Source: Platanthera guangdongensis
Lineage: Eukaryota; Streptophyta; Magnoliopsida; Asparagales; Orchidaceae
Reading direction: 5' to 3'
Length of the DNA stretch: 64,000 nt
Assembly: GCA_039583875.1 (NCBI GenBank)
Contig: CM077162.1
Span: 63,160,822-63,224,821, forward strand
Shown here: piece by piece, positions 30,851 to 44,589 of the stretch
Position numbering within the stretch: position 1 is the stretch's first letter
Layout of the letters: every line of letters begins with the position of its first letter
The notes under the pieces: model-generated
What the model was told of the DNA's origin: nothing
The model's database searches: none
Seen by the model: the letters and a program-made list of their open reading frames with translations, nothing else
Made by a program: the position numbers and the translations under genes

Positions 30851-32290
30851 CTACTGCTGCATCAAGTCCTGGGGCTCCCAAGTGTGCTCCTCCTGGCCGT
30901 GCTTTCTCCAAAGAACCTTTACCAGTGGGACCTTCTTGCGGCGTAAGACCCGCATAACCGTGTCATCAATCCGGATCGGCTCCATGTGCACTGACCGATC
31001 AGATGCTACGGGCCCATCCGTGGTGTCTATCTGCTGCTCTGGATGTAATAGGGCCCTCCTGAGGGAGGAGACATGGAAAACATCGTGCAGGCCTTCCAGC
31101 TCTGGCAGCAGCTCCAGCATGTATGCTAAGGGGCCGATCCGCTCCAGGATCCTGTAGGGCCCCATGTATCTTGGGCTGAGTTTCTTCCTCCGCCCGTGAA
31201 CTCGAGAGACTGCATGCATCGGCCTTATCTTCAAAAACACTCTATCTCCTACCTGAAACTCCACCTGTCGATGTTGCGCATCATAATATTTGCCCTGTCT
31301 GCTCTGCGCCTCCAACATCCGGTCCCATATCAGTCTCACTTGGGCCTCGGTGTCCTCCACAAATTCCGAGCCCAGGACCTTTTGGTCTTCATCCTGTATC
31401 CATGACAACGGAGTCCAAAACCTCCGTTCATATAGAGCTTCATAGGGGGCCATACCTATACTGGCCTGATGACTGTTGTTGTATGAGAACTCTACCAGTG
31501 GCAGCATCTTCTCCTGTGGCTCTCCTCGGTCTAGAATGCACAGACGTAGTAGGTCTTCCAATATCTGATTTGTGTGCTCTGTCTGCCCGTCCGTCTGAGG
31601 GTGGAAGGTTATGCTAAAGGTCAGTCGAGTGCCCAAGTATACCTGAACTGACCGCCACTCCCTGGATGTAAACCGCACATCACGATCTGACACTATTGAC
31701 CTGGGCACGTCATGGTAGCGAATGAACTGCTCCACAAATGTCCGCACCAGTACTCCCACTGAATCGTCCTTCCTGATCGGTATAAATCGAGCCACCTTCG
31801 TCAACCGATCAACGATCACCCAGATCGAGTCGTTCCCTGTCCGAGACCGGGGAAGCCCATGTATGAAGTCCATGGCTACGTCATCAAACATCCACTCCGG
31901 CACCGGGAGTGGCTGCAACAATCCTGTGGGGTTCCTGCACTCCGCCTTCACTAGCTAATATGTCTCACAATGGGTCACGAAGTAAGTGACATCCTTCTTC
32001 ATGCCCGGCCAGAACATAGTCTTCTTCAAATCAGCCGTCATCTTTGTGATCCCCAGGTGTACAGAGTACCGACTGCAGTGCGCCTCCATCATAATATCCT
32101 CCCGGATCTGGCCTCCCTCCGGTATATACACCCGTCCTCTGAATCACACCAGGCCATCCCTCAGTGTGTAATCTCCTACAGTGTCTGCCTCTATGTCCTG
32201 GAAGATGGGCTCTAACTTGGCATACTGCCTCTGTCCCTCTCTGACTCGGTCTCTGATGTCATCGGTGACGACCATCATGACCATGTAATT
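30851..32290 (-). pseudogene. Chromovirus integrase and chromodomain, copy 1
   Basis: The main open part is 31951-30851. Integrase core motifs: MDFIHGLPRS, IWVIVDRLTKVARFIPI (first Asp), SIVSDRDVRFTS (second Asp), HPQTDGQTEHTNQ (Glu). A C-terminal chromodomain-like tail VPLVKVLWRKHGQEEHTWEP is typical of Tekay-type elements and is thought to steer insertion to heterochromatin. The upstream zinc domain (~31960-32110) ends HCETY where Cys is expected and is followed by TAG. The same TAG is in copy 2. Confidence 0.88.
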
Positions 32291-32293
32291 CTC

Positions 32294-34203
32294 TTAGAGC
32301 TCAGGGTCGTCAGACGACACCAGAGTAATGTGCATGTCCTCTAATCTCTGCAGCAGTTCCATAAACATCAGCTGAGCCTCTGCTCCCACTGTGGTGGCTC
32401 TCCCACTCAGTACATTTTCTACCACGTTCGCCTTCCTCGGGTGGTAGTGCATCTCGTACTGATAGTCAGATAGAAACTCCACCCACCGCCTCTGCCTGAT
32501 GTTCAGTTCCTTCTGCGTGTCCACGTACTTAATGTTCTTATGATCTGAGTATATATCACAGTGGATTCCGTAGAGGTAATGTCGCCATATCTTCAGTGTG
32601 AATACCACTGCTCCCATCTCCAGGTCGTGCACAGGATAGTTCTTCTAATGGGTCTTCAGCTGGCGGGAGGCATATGCTATGACGTGTCTGTTCTGCATCA
32701 TCATCGCAACAATACCCTGATATGATGTGTCGGTGTACACCTGGAATCCTTCCTTCCCAGATGGAAGGGCCAGGATAGGGGCTGAGATAAGTCGGTTCTT
32801 CAGCTCCTGGAAGGCTGCCTCACACTTTGGCATCCATACAAAGGGCACATCCTTCTTTGTCAAGGATGTGAGTGGAAGGGCGATCCAAGAAAACCCCTCC
32901 ACAAATTTCCGGTAATAACCGGCAAGCCCCACGAAACTCCGCACGTCCGTGGCCGTCTTCAGTGGTGACCAATCCATGACTTCCTGAATCTTTACCGGGT
33001 CCACCGTTAACCCGGCTCCACTGATAATGTGGCCCAGGAAAGCCACCTCCTTCAACCAGAACTAACACTTGCTGAACTTTGCATAGAGGCGATGCTCCCG
33101 CAATCTCTCCAAAATCAGTGCCAGGTGTCGTGCATGGTCCTCCTCCGTCCTAGAGTAGATAAGGATATCGTCTATGAATACTATGACAAACACATCCAAA
33201 TAAGTCTCGAACACCCGATTCATCAGGCTCATAAACGCTGATGGAGCATTCGTGAGCCCGAAAGGCATCACAGTGAACTCGTACAGGCCACATCTGCTAC
33301 TGAAGGTCGTCTTTGGGATATCTTCCTCCTGGATCCGCACTGGTAGTAGCCTGACAGCAAGTCCAGCTTCGAGAAAAAATGGGCTCCCTCCAGCTGATCG
33401 AACAACTCGTCTATCCTTGGGAGCGGATAGGTATTTTGGATGGTCAGCCTGTTTAGCACTCGATAGTCGATGCACAGGTGAAGAGTGCCATCCTTCTTCT
33501 TCACGAATAGGACCGGAGCTCCCCATAGTGAGGAACTCGGTCTGACGAATCCTTCTTCCTTTAGATCCTACAACTGTGTCTGAAATTCTGCCAGCTCTCT
33601 TGGGGCCATCTGATAAGGGGCCTTGGATACCATCTTAGCCCCTGGAACCAACTGAATCTGAAAGTCCTTCTCCCTATGCGGAGGCAGTCCTGGCAGCTTC
33701 TCCGGAAATTCATCGGCGTAGTCACATACCACCGGAATGCTAACAATCGGGTCCTTCTCCTCAGTCATCTCGAACAGCACCTGATATAACTCGTCTCCCT
33801 GCATGTGGGCCTTGATGGCCTGAATAGATGAAAGGAGGCGGTGGGAAACCAGAGTAGTACCTTCGAATGTCGCATAAGTGTCGCCGTGTCTCAGCACGAC
33901 CCTCCTCGCCGGGCTGTCAATCTGGGCATGGTTCCAGATAAGCCATGTCATGCCCAAGACAAGGTCGAAGTCCGGCATTCCCAGGATCATCGCCGTGGCC
34001 TCGAGTGTTAACCCGACTATGGTAACCGTCAGGAGGCACTTCTCTGTGGACTGGATCTCCATCCCATTGAGGAGACGCACCCTCCTGGCATCTCCCGTAT
34101 AATATCGAATCTGGCCCAGATCCTTGATGAAATCCTCCGACACAAAGTTGTGTGATGCTCCCGTGTCAAACAGGATACGGGAAGGTTTGCCGCACGTCAT
34201 CAC
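32294..34203 (-). pseudogene. pol: Chromovirus protease, RT and RNase H, copy 1
   Basis: Protease LFDTGASHNFVSEDF (intact DTGA) at 34203-33800. [59 protein letters not shown] and catalytic [15 protein letters not shown] at ~33140-33190. RNase [31 protein letters not shown] (32632-32294). Breaks: frame change near 33565 and 33340, stop after FSKC (33062), stop near 32645, stop at 32294. Confidence 0.88.
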
Positions 34204-34328
34204 TATTCCTAAATTAGTTAAAGGAAAAACAGCTTAGGTCTAAAGTTTTCTAACCTAGGTTCTGTAATTATTCTACCAATACTAAAAATTACTCTCATAC
34301 CTACAATAACCCTGTTCGGGTTCCGGGG

Positions 34329-35377
34329 CTACGCTAAGTCCAGAGCGTAGACCTGCTCCCCATCCTGCCTGTGTTCACCGCCCTGAAATCTGTGTCCGCG
34401 TCCACGTCCACGACCTCCCATCTGGTGAGCCAGTGGGACACCCTGTGCAGCAGGTATGGCCCCATTCCTCATAGGGCAATTACTCCGAATGTGCCCTGTC
34501 TGATGGCAGTGATAGCACAGCTGTTGTGAGGGTGGCCCCTGCCCTATCCTGGGCACCTCCCTCATCTGTAGCGGCTACAGGGCCAGCACTGCCTGCTCCC
34601 TTGGTTCCTGCCTTTCCTCCTGGCGGGGTTGATCCCCGTTCCTTCTCTCTCACATGACCCGGCCCCTTTGCGGGTCCCTTCTCCCTCCTAGCACTGCATC
34701 ATCAACATGTCTCTTCCTACCCGGACTGTAAGCTGGTCCGCCTCCAGCTTCTTGGCCATCTCCAAGATCCTGTCCATGGTACCATCAGACACGAACAAGA
34801 GGGCCTACCTCAGGTCATCACGGAGGCCCTTGTAGAACCTCTTGGCGTAACCCATGTCATCCAGCTTGTACGAATCCGCAAACCAGGCCAAATGAGTAAA
34901 CTCCCGCTGATATTCTAGAACTGTCCTGTTCCCTTGTTTAAACTGCAAGAATCTATCTTCCAATTCAACCCTTGCGGACTGCGGCACAAAATGCTCCAGT
35001 AGTGCCTCCCTATACTCCTCCCAAGTAATGTTCGCGATCTCCACTCCCGCAAAAGTGGTGTCCATCACTGACTTCCACCACCTCTTCGCATGTGACTCCA
35101 GACAAGAAACCACCAACGATACTGACAGGTCCACAGGGCACTGTATTCCCACCAACATCTCGTACATAATGTCTAGCCACTCCTCCGTGCGCACTGCCGT
35201 CTCTGTCCCCAAGTAGTATGGTGGGGCAAGGCCCCGGAATGCACTCAACCAGTTCGCTTTGGGATTCGGCTGAGGAGCCGGAGCCTGCTGTGCCCTAAAG
35301 GCCTCCAAGATGGCCGTCAAAGTTTGTCCCAGCTCTGTCTGCTGCAACGGGGTTAGAGCCGGCGGGGGTGGAATCAC
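34329..35377 (-). pseudogene. gag: Chromovirus gag, copy 1
   Basis: N-terminal 190 residues open from 35377 (MIPPPPALTPLQQTELGQTL; TEEWLDIMYEMLVGI; WWKSVMDTTF; YREALLEHFVP; FTHLAWFADSYKLDDMGYAK), then a stop at 34805 where copy 2 has Gln. The C-terminal part restarts in another frame, with the CCHC knuckle CYHCHQTGHIRSNC at ~34475-34515. Confidence 0.88.
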
Positions 35378-36374
35378 ATTCGGGGCTGGAGGTGTCCCCT
35401 GCGGCAGGGGAGGATTCGTCGCACCCTACAAAAGATGGTCTTAAGCTTAGTAAATTGACCTAAAACTCTTTGTTACTGGTGAGCATTGCACGTGATTCCT
35501 CCCATGGGCACACCATTGCTTCCGCTGCTTGTTTGTCCTCAAACTAAGCCCGTATGGGGTGTCCCATGTTTTGTTGACTACATTCTCTCGGATCGAGGTT
35601 TGCTCTGATACCACTTATAAGACCCATTTTTTTGCAACAACCACCGGGGTGTTCGGCCCAGAACCACAGCTTTGCGGTGACACCTTCGCACCCGGGAAGG
35701 TCATCACTACAAAACGCCGATCCTGCCGACCAAATCGATCACCATCAACATAATGTATAATGAATGAAAGTGTAAGCATCCAAGTCCACCATAGAAAGAG
35801 GAAATCACATGACAAATAAATAGTCCACATCGCGAGAAAGTGAATATGGGCTTAAGCCCGGTACATGATAACCTCACTACAGTCCACTGATAAAAATAAA
35901 ACTACTAATACTTGGCTCCACTCACGGATCCGGATGCCTGTCCACCCGAGCTACACTGGCCCATCTCCATCTACATCGTACCCTGCTGGTGTTGCGTCTC
36001 CTGGGGTTGTTCCCGGTCTCCCATCCGGAGCAACTAAAATATGGTGGTCAAAAGACCGTCAGTCAAACTAGACTCACTCAACAATCCCCCACCCCTCTAA
36101 ATGTGGCTCCTAGGCACCAGACGGAAAGGAGTGAAAAGGATGACCAAAAGCAGGGCGTAATCAAGCAGGTGACAACTACCTTAAGGAATAAAATAAAAAA
36201 GTATGGCAGGGGTATCACAATAATTAAACATGAGTAAACAAGTGTGTAACAAAAGTAAACAGTAAGGAGTAGCGAGTAAGTAAAAACAGTAAGAAGAGTA
36301 TGTAAGAGCAACGAGAAATATAATTGTTGATTTATAGGGATTACCCCTATAGACCAAGGGGTCGTTTTGCAGGG

Positions 36375-36414
36375 CCTATCGTATAAAACGTCCCATACCA
36401 TTTTATACGATAGG
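36375..36414. repeat. Perfect 14-bp inverted repeat in LTR 2
   Basis: CCTATCGTATAAAA, 12-nt spacer, TTTTATACGATAGG. Orthologous to 26176-26211. Possible terminator or RNA hairpin in the transcript end region; function unknown. Confidence 0.85.
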
Positions 36415-39400
36415 TGTCAGTTAGGGGTTAAATGCAATGATTATGCCATGACATACAAGTATGCTATGGTATGCACATGCAAGTGCAACTCACACACACG
36501 ACTCTATTCGCACAGACCTTTAGTTCCCCTTTTTTGAGTTAGCTAAACTCTCAGGAGCCTTTCGTCGTGGCCAACGGAGACAGTGGGTTGGGCCTCTCCA
36601 CTCCTAGACCGGTAAACACACTACCCAGTCTATCTGCTCTCGTGCATTCCCGTACTATTCCTAGCAAACCAGCTAGTATCCCCGAGTCAACGTACCGATG
36701 ACGGTGTGTTCGGTCGTCCAATACCGTGGACCCACCACTATTATGCACATGAAACCATGATAGTTGTATCTAATTATAGTACCGAGCCTCCAGCTCTTTA
36801 GACTACCAAGCCTACTAGTTCACCATATTCCCGAGCCCACGGCTCCCTAGACTAATCAAGTCTCCTTTATTCCAAGTCCCCGAGCATCCAGCTCCCCGGA
36901 CTTCCAAATCAATACCGAGTCCATTTAACTCTACCTGCAAGCCCTTAGGCCACGAGCCTACACTATCCTTTCACTACCAATTTATCTCCCTACGTATACA
37001 AGTGTGAGTGTAAGGTGAAACTATTATTAGGGTTACTCTTGCCCAAATTATTCCTCAGCTTTACGTTAACCCAGGACTGCCCAAGGTATTCCCTGTGAAG
37101 GGCTCTCGAAGGCACTAGGAACTATGATGAGATTACGCCCAAAGCTCCCTTTCGCAAGGCACTTAATATTATTGATTCATAACCTTGATCAAACCTCACT
37201 TTTATTTCAGTGTGACTACCCTAAGTGTGTTTGAGCTCACCGAGTTAACCTATTTCTGACCTATCCACTATATGCAAACCATACTAAGCTACATAGTGCT
37301 CCCATTAGGGGGTACCCTAATTACTCTTCCAATAGATCCCTAACAATTACGTGGAGTCAACCATGACCTATTAAGACTAAATCCATAGTCTCATAATTTT
37401 CCCAACTATGTGGGCATTTAATTTAATTAACCATAGACTCCAAATGCCCTACTTTGAACATGAAGTGCTCTCTAAGTTCAGAAACAAATCAACTCAAAAT
37501 TATGATAAATACTAAGTAACATTTAAACAGTAAATCCAAGGTTTGAGAATTTTCAGAGGTGATTAGACCTACCTTTCATAATTTAGAACTCAAGGATAAT
37601 AATACCATCTAATGATGAAAAGGCCAGCTATATTGTTCTAAAAATTATAATAAAACTCCAGTAGGACTATCATGGCCTAAAAACACCCTAGGAGTAGTAT
37701 CATAATTTTTACAGTGAATAGTAGCTCCTAATTTAATTTATAACCATTAATTCCATAACCATCAGTTAAAGAAGCAAGTACTGTAAACACTCATCTAATA
37801 ATTATAATAAAATTAAAGATGTCTGATAATGATCTAAAATCAACAGTAACCAAGTTTTACAATTTTTCTCCCACATGAAGGGCTCTAAATCTAAGTAGAT
37901 GTAAACTTCCAAATTTACAGACTTGTGAAGTAAGTACTGGTTTTTTTCATCTAAAAATCATGGAAAAATTACAGGACAATAATAATGGTCAGAAACACTC
38001 TCTGACCTAATTTCATAATTTGTTTGACAATATTGGGATGATGTTCCTATTTTTGATCAGAAACCGCAAATCATAATTTTATGAAGCAAGTACTTGAAAC
38101 ATTCATCTAAAAATTTAAACAAAAATACAGAGGGCTCTATCATGATATAAAATGTCCTATTCCAAGTTTTCACAATTTTGCAATAAACGGAAACTTCACA
38201 ATCAACATAGTAATCTTTAATGGCACATCTAGGGTTGAAAAGGAAGTACTGATTTTATTAGCCCAAAAATTCCACCAAAATTAATTTAGGAATTATTATA
38301 CCAGAGAACTACCCTACCCAAATTTCATTTGATTTTAAGGTGATTTGATAGCCTATTACTCCAAATTAGGTTTGGTGCCCTAAACTAGGGTTTGGGTTTT
38401 GAGGGGGTTTAAAGCTTCCAAATTCCCTAAAATTTTAACCAGAGGACTATACTAACCATGTGGTCCTCTCCACCAATTTTCAAGTCATTCCAAGGTCATT
38501 TGGCCCAATGACCTTCAAACCCTAAGAATCACCATTAAGGGACCTACCCTAGGGTTCTAGGGCTAGCCTACTCTTAAAAACACCAAATTTCATTGGATGG
38601 TGTGTCATACCATAGAGAATCAGTGGACAAAATATCAGACTCTGTTGAGGTGATTTGACCACTCAAACCCAAAAGGGGGTGTTTTGACCTAATTAACCCT
38701 ATAAGGGTCAGCCTAGGGTTGGATAAAACCTAATCAAAACATCTCCAAAGGAGATGAAATTTTTACCAGAGCCCTAACATGCTCTCTAAGACCACCCACC
38801 CATATTTGGATGGATTTTGAGGTGTTTAAGACACCTAATTAATTTATAATTGGTTTATTAAATTTTTCTAAACACTATAGGAAAAAAATTTCCAAAAATT
38901 CTGATTTTTGGATATGTCCTAGATATTGTTAAGAATAGCCCCTCCCCCAAATTTCAGATTATTTGGATGTCTGATTTGGAGTGGGCACTTAAATTAAGCT
39001 CTGGACAGCCTTATGGATAGACCTCACCAAAATGAGTGATGTGCTCTAACCTGACTCCAAATTGAGTGAAATCAATTTTAAATTACACTAGACATCACAG
39101 GCTACATTGTCTTTGTTGACCACTTGTACAGTAGAGGAATCTAAGTATTTTTTATAATCAAAACCATCTACTACTATTTCCTACTCAGAAAATCCCCAAA
39201 AATAAACTAAATAAGATTTTTGCACAAATCTTAAAGCAAGATGGGCGGTTCTGGAGTCATCTTCCTCCTTGAGCCAACGACTCAGATTAGCCGCGCCTGG
39301 AGCATTTTCTAGGCCGAAATCCCGGCCATCCGGCCACCTCCCTGGCCGGCCACCTCCACCACCACCTCCGTTGAGGTGGTGGCTAGCGTTTGGCGGCGAC

Positions 39401-39944
39401 CATGCCGCCGGAGGTGGCGGTTTCTGGCGAACTCAACACCTCCATTTTGCCATGAAAAATCTGAAATACAAGCTCCTAATCAGGCTCAATTGAGCCCGAT
39501 TTCTCTACCTAAACAAGTCTAGATCTAGCACGCATAGAGAGGAGAAGGATGGGACCTTGCCGGCGGCCTAAAGTCGGGAAGATCGTCGGGAAGCCATTTT
39601 TGAAAGTTGCGTCGCTCGGCTTCTGTAGCTGCAAGGTGGGGAGGCTCGGTTTGTTCGGGTAAGGGCTGGGAAAGCAGCCTCTCAACTCACTGGTGGTTTT
39701 TAAAGCTTCAGATGGGGAGAGGAGGGGCTGGATAATTAATGTCCTTCAAAGCCATTAATGGCAAGGCTCGGCCATGGAGGAGGGGGGTGGGGCTGAACCA
39801 AGTCTGATGGCCAGGGGAAACGGCTGGAAATTTCTCCCCTTCCCTGGGAAATTGAATTCAGCCATTAAATGTGGCTTTAGGCGAACCGTTTCCTTACCTC
39901 TCCTTCCTCATTTCTCTCTCCTCCATTATCGTGGAAATGGAGGT

Positions 39945-40720
39945 CACTGTGACATGCGGTACACGCCCGTGTCGACCAAGACACGCCCGTGTCGGCCAAG
40001 ACACGCCCGTGTCGGCCAACACACGCCCGTGTCGGCCAAGACACGCCTGTGCCATAGGGCGTGAAACCCACTCAACACCCAATCGAGAGAAAATCATCGA
40101 CCTCTCGACACAGCGGGACACGCCCTGTGACACGCCCGTGTCACAGGCCGTGTACCCCATGTTCGACGATCGACACTCGACGATCGACGATCGGCACTCG
40201 ACGATCGACGATCGGCACTCGATAATAGACGATCGACACTCGAACTTTCAATACAGCGGGACACGCCCTGTGACACGCCCGTGTCACAGGCAGTGTACCC
40301 ATGCTCTACAATCGATGATTGGCACTCGACGATCGACGATCGACACTCAACCTTTCGACATAGCGGGACACGCCCTGTGACACGCCCATGTCACAGGCCG
40401 TGTACCCCGTGCTCGACGATTGACAATCGATGATCGACGATCGACACTTAAACTTTCGACACAGCGGGACACGCCCCGTGACACGCCCGTGTCACAGGCC
40501 GTGTACCCCCTACTCGACGATCGGCACTCGACGATTGACGATCGACAATCGACGCTCGACAGTTTGTCGAACCGAGGGGACACGCCCCCGGCCACGCCCA
40601 TATTATAGGGCGTGACCACTCAAAAACTTCGTCGACCAAAATTCGTCGACCAATTACCCAACTCTTCAACCCGAGCGGGACACGCCCTGGGACACGCCCG
40701 TATCCCTGGCCGTGTCACCC
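39945..40720. repeat. Palindromic minisatellite in LTR 2
   Basis: Same ACACGCCCGTGT and CGATCGAC blocks as 29740-30440, with a different number and order of subunits; for example, five ACACGCCCGTGTCGG-type units at 39960-40050 versus four in LTR 1. Confidence 0.85.
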
Positions 40721-41134
40721 AAATTTTGCTACTCCCAGAATTTGGGCTGTTACACTCACCCTCTCTCCTAGTCACCAAGTTGACTTGGTCAATCTGAAGG
40801 ACTATTTGCAGCCCTTCCATGCTCATTATTCCCTAAAGAAGCAACATGACGAGGCTTGAGCTTGGGTCAGCCTATTTGGGCTAGGTTGACCAGAAATAGG
40901 GTTTGGTTGACCTAGGTCTCTTTGGGGTTACTTGGGTTTTGTCATGACCTGGTCATGACAAAACCATTCCTAAGGGTCTAGTTGTTTGAGGGATGTTCCA
41001 AATCCCAATATATAACAAAAAATTTCATCCTCGAAATTCTAGTTAGGCATACGAGGATTCAAGTATGCAAGAAAAATTGTAACATCCTGAGAGGCTGAGA
41101 GTAATACCTGACTGAAGAGTTCCGGATACCGCTA

Positions 41135-42097
41135 CTACATCAGGTCCTGGAGCTCCCAAGTGTGCTCCTCCTGGCCGTGATTTCTCCAAAGAACTTTGAC
41201 CAGTGGGACCTTCTTACGGCGTAAGACCAGCATAACCGTGTCATCAATCCGGACCGACTCTATGTACACTGACCAATCAGATGCTACTGGCCCATCCGTG
41301 GTGTCTATTTGCTGCTCTGGACATAACAGGGCCCTCCTGAGGGAGGAGACATGGAAAACATCGTGCAGGCCTTCCAGCTCTGGCGGCAGCTCTAGCCTGT
41401 ATGCTAAGGGGCCGCTCCGCTCCAGGATCCTGTAGGGCCCCATGTATCTCGGGCTGAGCTTCGTCCTCCGCCCGTGAACTCGAGAGACTCCGTGCATCGG
41501 CCGTATCTTCAAAAACACTCTGTCTCCTACCTGAAACTCCACATGTCGATGTTGCGCGTCATAATATTTGGCCTCTCTGCTCTGTGCCTCCAACATTCGG
41601 TCCCGTATCAGTCTCACTTGGGCCTCGGTGTCCTCCACAAATTCCGAGCCCAGGATCTTTGGGTTTTCATCCTGTATCCATGACAACGGATTCCTGCCCC
41701 TCCATCCATAAAAAGCCTTGTAGGGGGACATACCTATACTGGCCTGATGATTGTTATTGTATGAGAACTCTACCAGTGGCAGTGTCTTCTCCCATGGCTC
41801 TCCTCGGTCTAGAATGCACAGATGTAGCAGGTATTCCAATGTCTGATTTGTGCGCTCTGTCTGCCCGTCCGTCTGAGGGTGGAAGGCTGTGCTAAAGGTT
41901 AGTCGAGTGCCCAAGTATGCCTGAACTGACCGCCACTCCCTAGATGTAAACCGCCCATCACGATCTAACACTATTGACCTGGGCATGCCATGGTAGTGAA
42001 TAAACTGCTCCACAAACTTCCGCACCAGTACTCCCACTGAATCGTCCTTCCTGATCGGTATCAATCGAGCCACCTTCATCAACCGATCAACGATCAC
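41135..42097 (-). pseudogene. Chromovirus integrase and chromodomain, copy 2
   Basis: Open 320 residues: MIVDRLMKVARLIPI, SIVLDRDGRFTS, FHPQTDGQTERTNQ, ending VPLVKVLWRNHGQEEHTWEL. All three catalytic acids are present. A TAG just upstream of this frame (42098-42100 region) and the shared TAG near 42233 cut it from the zinc domain. Confidence 0.88.
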
Positions 42098-42232
42098 CTA
42101 GATCGAGTCGTTCCCTGTCCAAGACCGGGGAAGCCCATGTATGAAGTCCATGGCTACATCATCAAACTTCCACTCCAGCGCTGGGAGTGGCTGTAACAAT
42201 CCTGCGGGGTTTCTGCACTCCTCCTTCACTAG

Positions 42233-42802
42233 CTAACATGTCTCACAATGGGTCACGAAGTAAGTGACATCCTTCTTCATGCCCGGCCAGAACATAGTCT
42301 TCTTCAAATCAGTCGTCATCTTTATGATCCCCAGGTGCACAGAGTACTGGCTGTAGTGCGCCTCCGTCATAATATCCTCTGGGATCTGGCCTCCCTCCGG
42401 TATATACACCCGTCCTCTGAAGCACACCAGGCCATTCCACAGTGTGTAATCTCCTGCAGTGCCTGCCTCTATGGCCTGGAAGATGAGCTCTAACTTGGCA
42501 TCCTGCCTCTGTCCCTCTTTGACTCGGTCTTTGATGTCATCGGTGATGCCCATCGCGGCCAAGTACTCCTCATAGAGCTCAGGGTCGTCAGACGACACTA
42601 GAGTAATGTGCATGTCCTCTAGTCTCTGTAGCAGTTCCATAGACATTAGCTGAGGCTCTGCTCCTGCTGTGGCGGCTCTCCCACTCAGTGCATCTGCTAC
42701 TACGTTCACCTTCCCCGGGTGGTAGTGCATCTCGTACTGATAGTCAGATAGAAACTCCACCCACCGCCTCTGCCTGATGTTCAGTTCCTTCTGCGTGTCC
42801 AC
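42233..42802 (-). pseudogene. Chromovirus RNase H end and integrase zinc domain, copy 2
   Basis: RNase H end ([32 protein letters not shown]) continues into the integrase H-H-C-C domain: [14 protein letters not shown] ... YFVTHCETC, then a TAG at 42233 where Gln is usual. Upstream, a Trp codon has become TGA (near 42870) relative to copy 1. Confidence 0.85.
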
Positions 42803-44480
42803 GTACTTAAGGTTCTTATGATCTGAGTATATATCATAGTGGATTCCGTAGAGGTAATGTCGTCATATCTTCAGTGCGAATACCACTGCTACCATCTCCA
42901 GGTCATGCACAGGATAGTTCTTCTCATGGGTATTCAGCTGGCGGGAGGCATATGTTATGACGTGTCCATTCTGCATCAGCACCGCACCCATCCCCTGATA
43001 TGATGCGTCGGTGTACACCTAGAATCCTTCCCTCCCAGATGGAAGGGCCAGGATAGGGGCTGAGATAAGTCGGTTCTTCAGCTCCTAGAAGGCTGCCTCA
43101 CATTGTGGCGTCCATACAAAGGGCACGTCCTTCTTTGTCAAGGATGTGAGTGGAAGGGCGATCTGAGAAAACCCCTCCACGAATTTCCGGTAATAACCGG
43201 CAAGCCCCAGGAAACTCCGCACGTCCGTGGCCATCTTTAGTGGTGGCCAATCCCTGACTGCCTGAATCTTTGTCGGGTCCACCGCTAACCCGGCTACGCT
43301 GATAATGTGGCCCAGGAAAGCCACCTCCTTCAACCAGAACTGACACTTGCTGAACTTTGCATAGAGGCGATGCTTCCGCAATCTCTCCAAAGTCAGTGCC
43401 AGGTGTCGTGCATGGTCCTCCTCCGTCCTAGAGTATATAAGGATGTCGTCTATGAATACTATGACAAACACATGCAAATAAGTCTCAAAGACCCAGTTCA
43501 TGAGGCTCATAAACACTGATGTAGCATTCGTGAGCACGAAATGCATCACGGTGAACTCGTACAGTCCATATCTGCTACTGAAGGCCGTCTTCGGGATATC
43601 TTCCTCCGGGCTCCGCAGCTGGTAGTAGCCTGACCTCAAGTCCAGCTTCGAGAAAAAGTGGGCTCCCTCCAGCTGATCGAACAACTCGTCTATCCTTGGG
43701 AGAGGATAGGTATTTCGGATGGTCAGCCTATTTAGTGCTCGATAGTCGATGCACAGGCGAAGAGTGCCATCCTTCTTCTTCATGAATAGGATCGGAGCTC
43801 CCCATGGCGGGGAACTCGATCTGACGAATCCTGCTTCCACCAGCTCCTGCAACTGTGTCATAAATTCTGTCAGCTCCCTTGGGGCCATCCGATAAGGGGC
43901 CTTGGATACCGGCTTAGCCCCTCGAACCAACTGAATCTGAAAGTCCGTCTCCCTATGCAGAGGTAGTCCTGGAAGCTTCTCCGGAAATACATCGGCATAG
44001 TCACAGACCACCGGAATGCTAACAATCAGGTCCTTCTCCTCAGTCATCTCGAACAACACCTGATATACCTCGTCTCCCTGCATGTGGGCCTTGACGGCCT
44101 GATAGATGAAAGGAGGCGGCGTGAAACTGGAGTAGTACCTTCGAATGTCGCATAACTGTCGTCGTGTCTCAGCACGACCCTCCTCGTCGGGCAGTCAATC
44201 TGGGCATGGTTCCAGACAAGCCATGTCATGCCCAAGACAAGGTCGAAGTCCGGCATTCCCAGGATCGTCGCCGAGGCCTCGAGTGTTAACCCGTCTATGG
44301 TAACCGTCAGGAGGCACTTCTCTGTGGACTGGATCTTCATCCCATTGGGGAGACGCACCCTCCTAGCATCTCCTGTATAATATCAAATTTGGCCCAGTTC
44401 CTTGATGAAATCCTTCGACCCAAAGTTGTGTGATGCCCCCGTGTCGAACAGGGTACGGGCAGGTTTGCCGCACGCCATCA
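42803..44480 (-). pseudogene. pol: Chromovirus protease, RT, RNase H, copy 2
   Basis: Protease piece 44480-44044, shifted out of frame at ~44090. RT 44083-43085 is open for 332 residues: [58 protein letters not shown]. Compared with copy 1 the motif [12 protein letters not shown] is altered ([12 protein letters not shown]). A stop follows CEAAF. Confidence 0.88.
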
Positions 44481-44589
44481 CTATTCCTAAATTAGTTAAA
44501 GGAAAATAGCTTAGGTCTAAAGTTTTCTAACCTAGGTCGTGTAATTATTCTACCAATACTAAAAATTACTCTCATACCCGCAATAACCC

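Larger units (their letters stand above)
35616..40754 (-). repeat. Chromovirus LTR 2 (5,139 bp), shared
   Basis: Serves as 5' LTR of copy 1 and 3' LTR of copy 2. The plus-strand left edge reads TATAAGACCC where TGTAAGACCC is expected. Right edge GCTGTTACA at 40754. Same internal landmarks as LTR 1. Confidence 0.92.
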
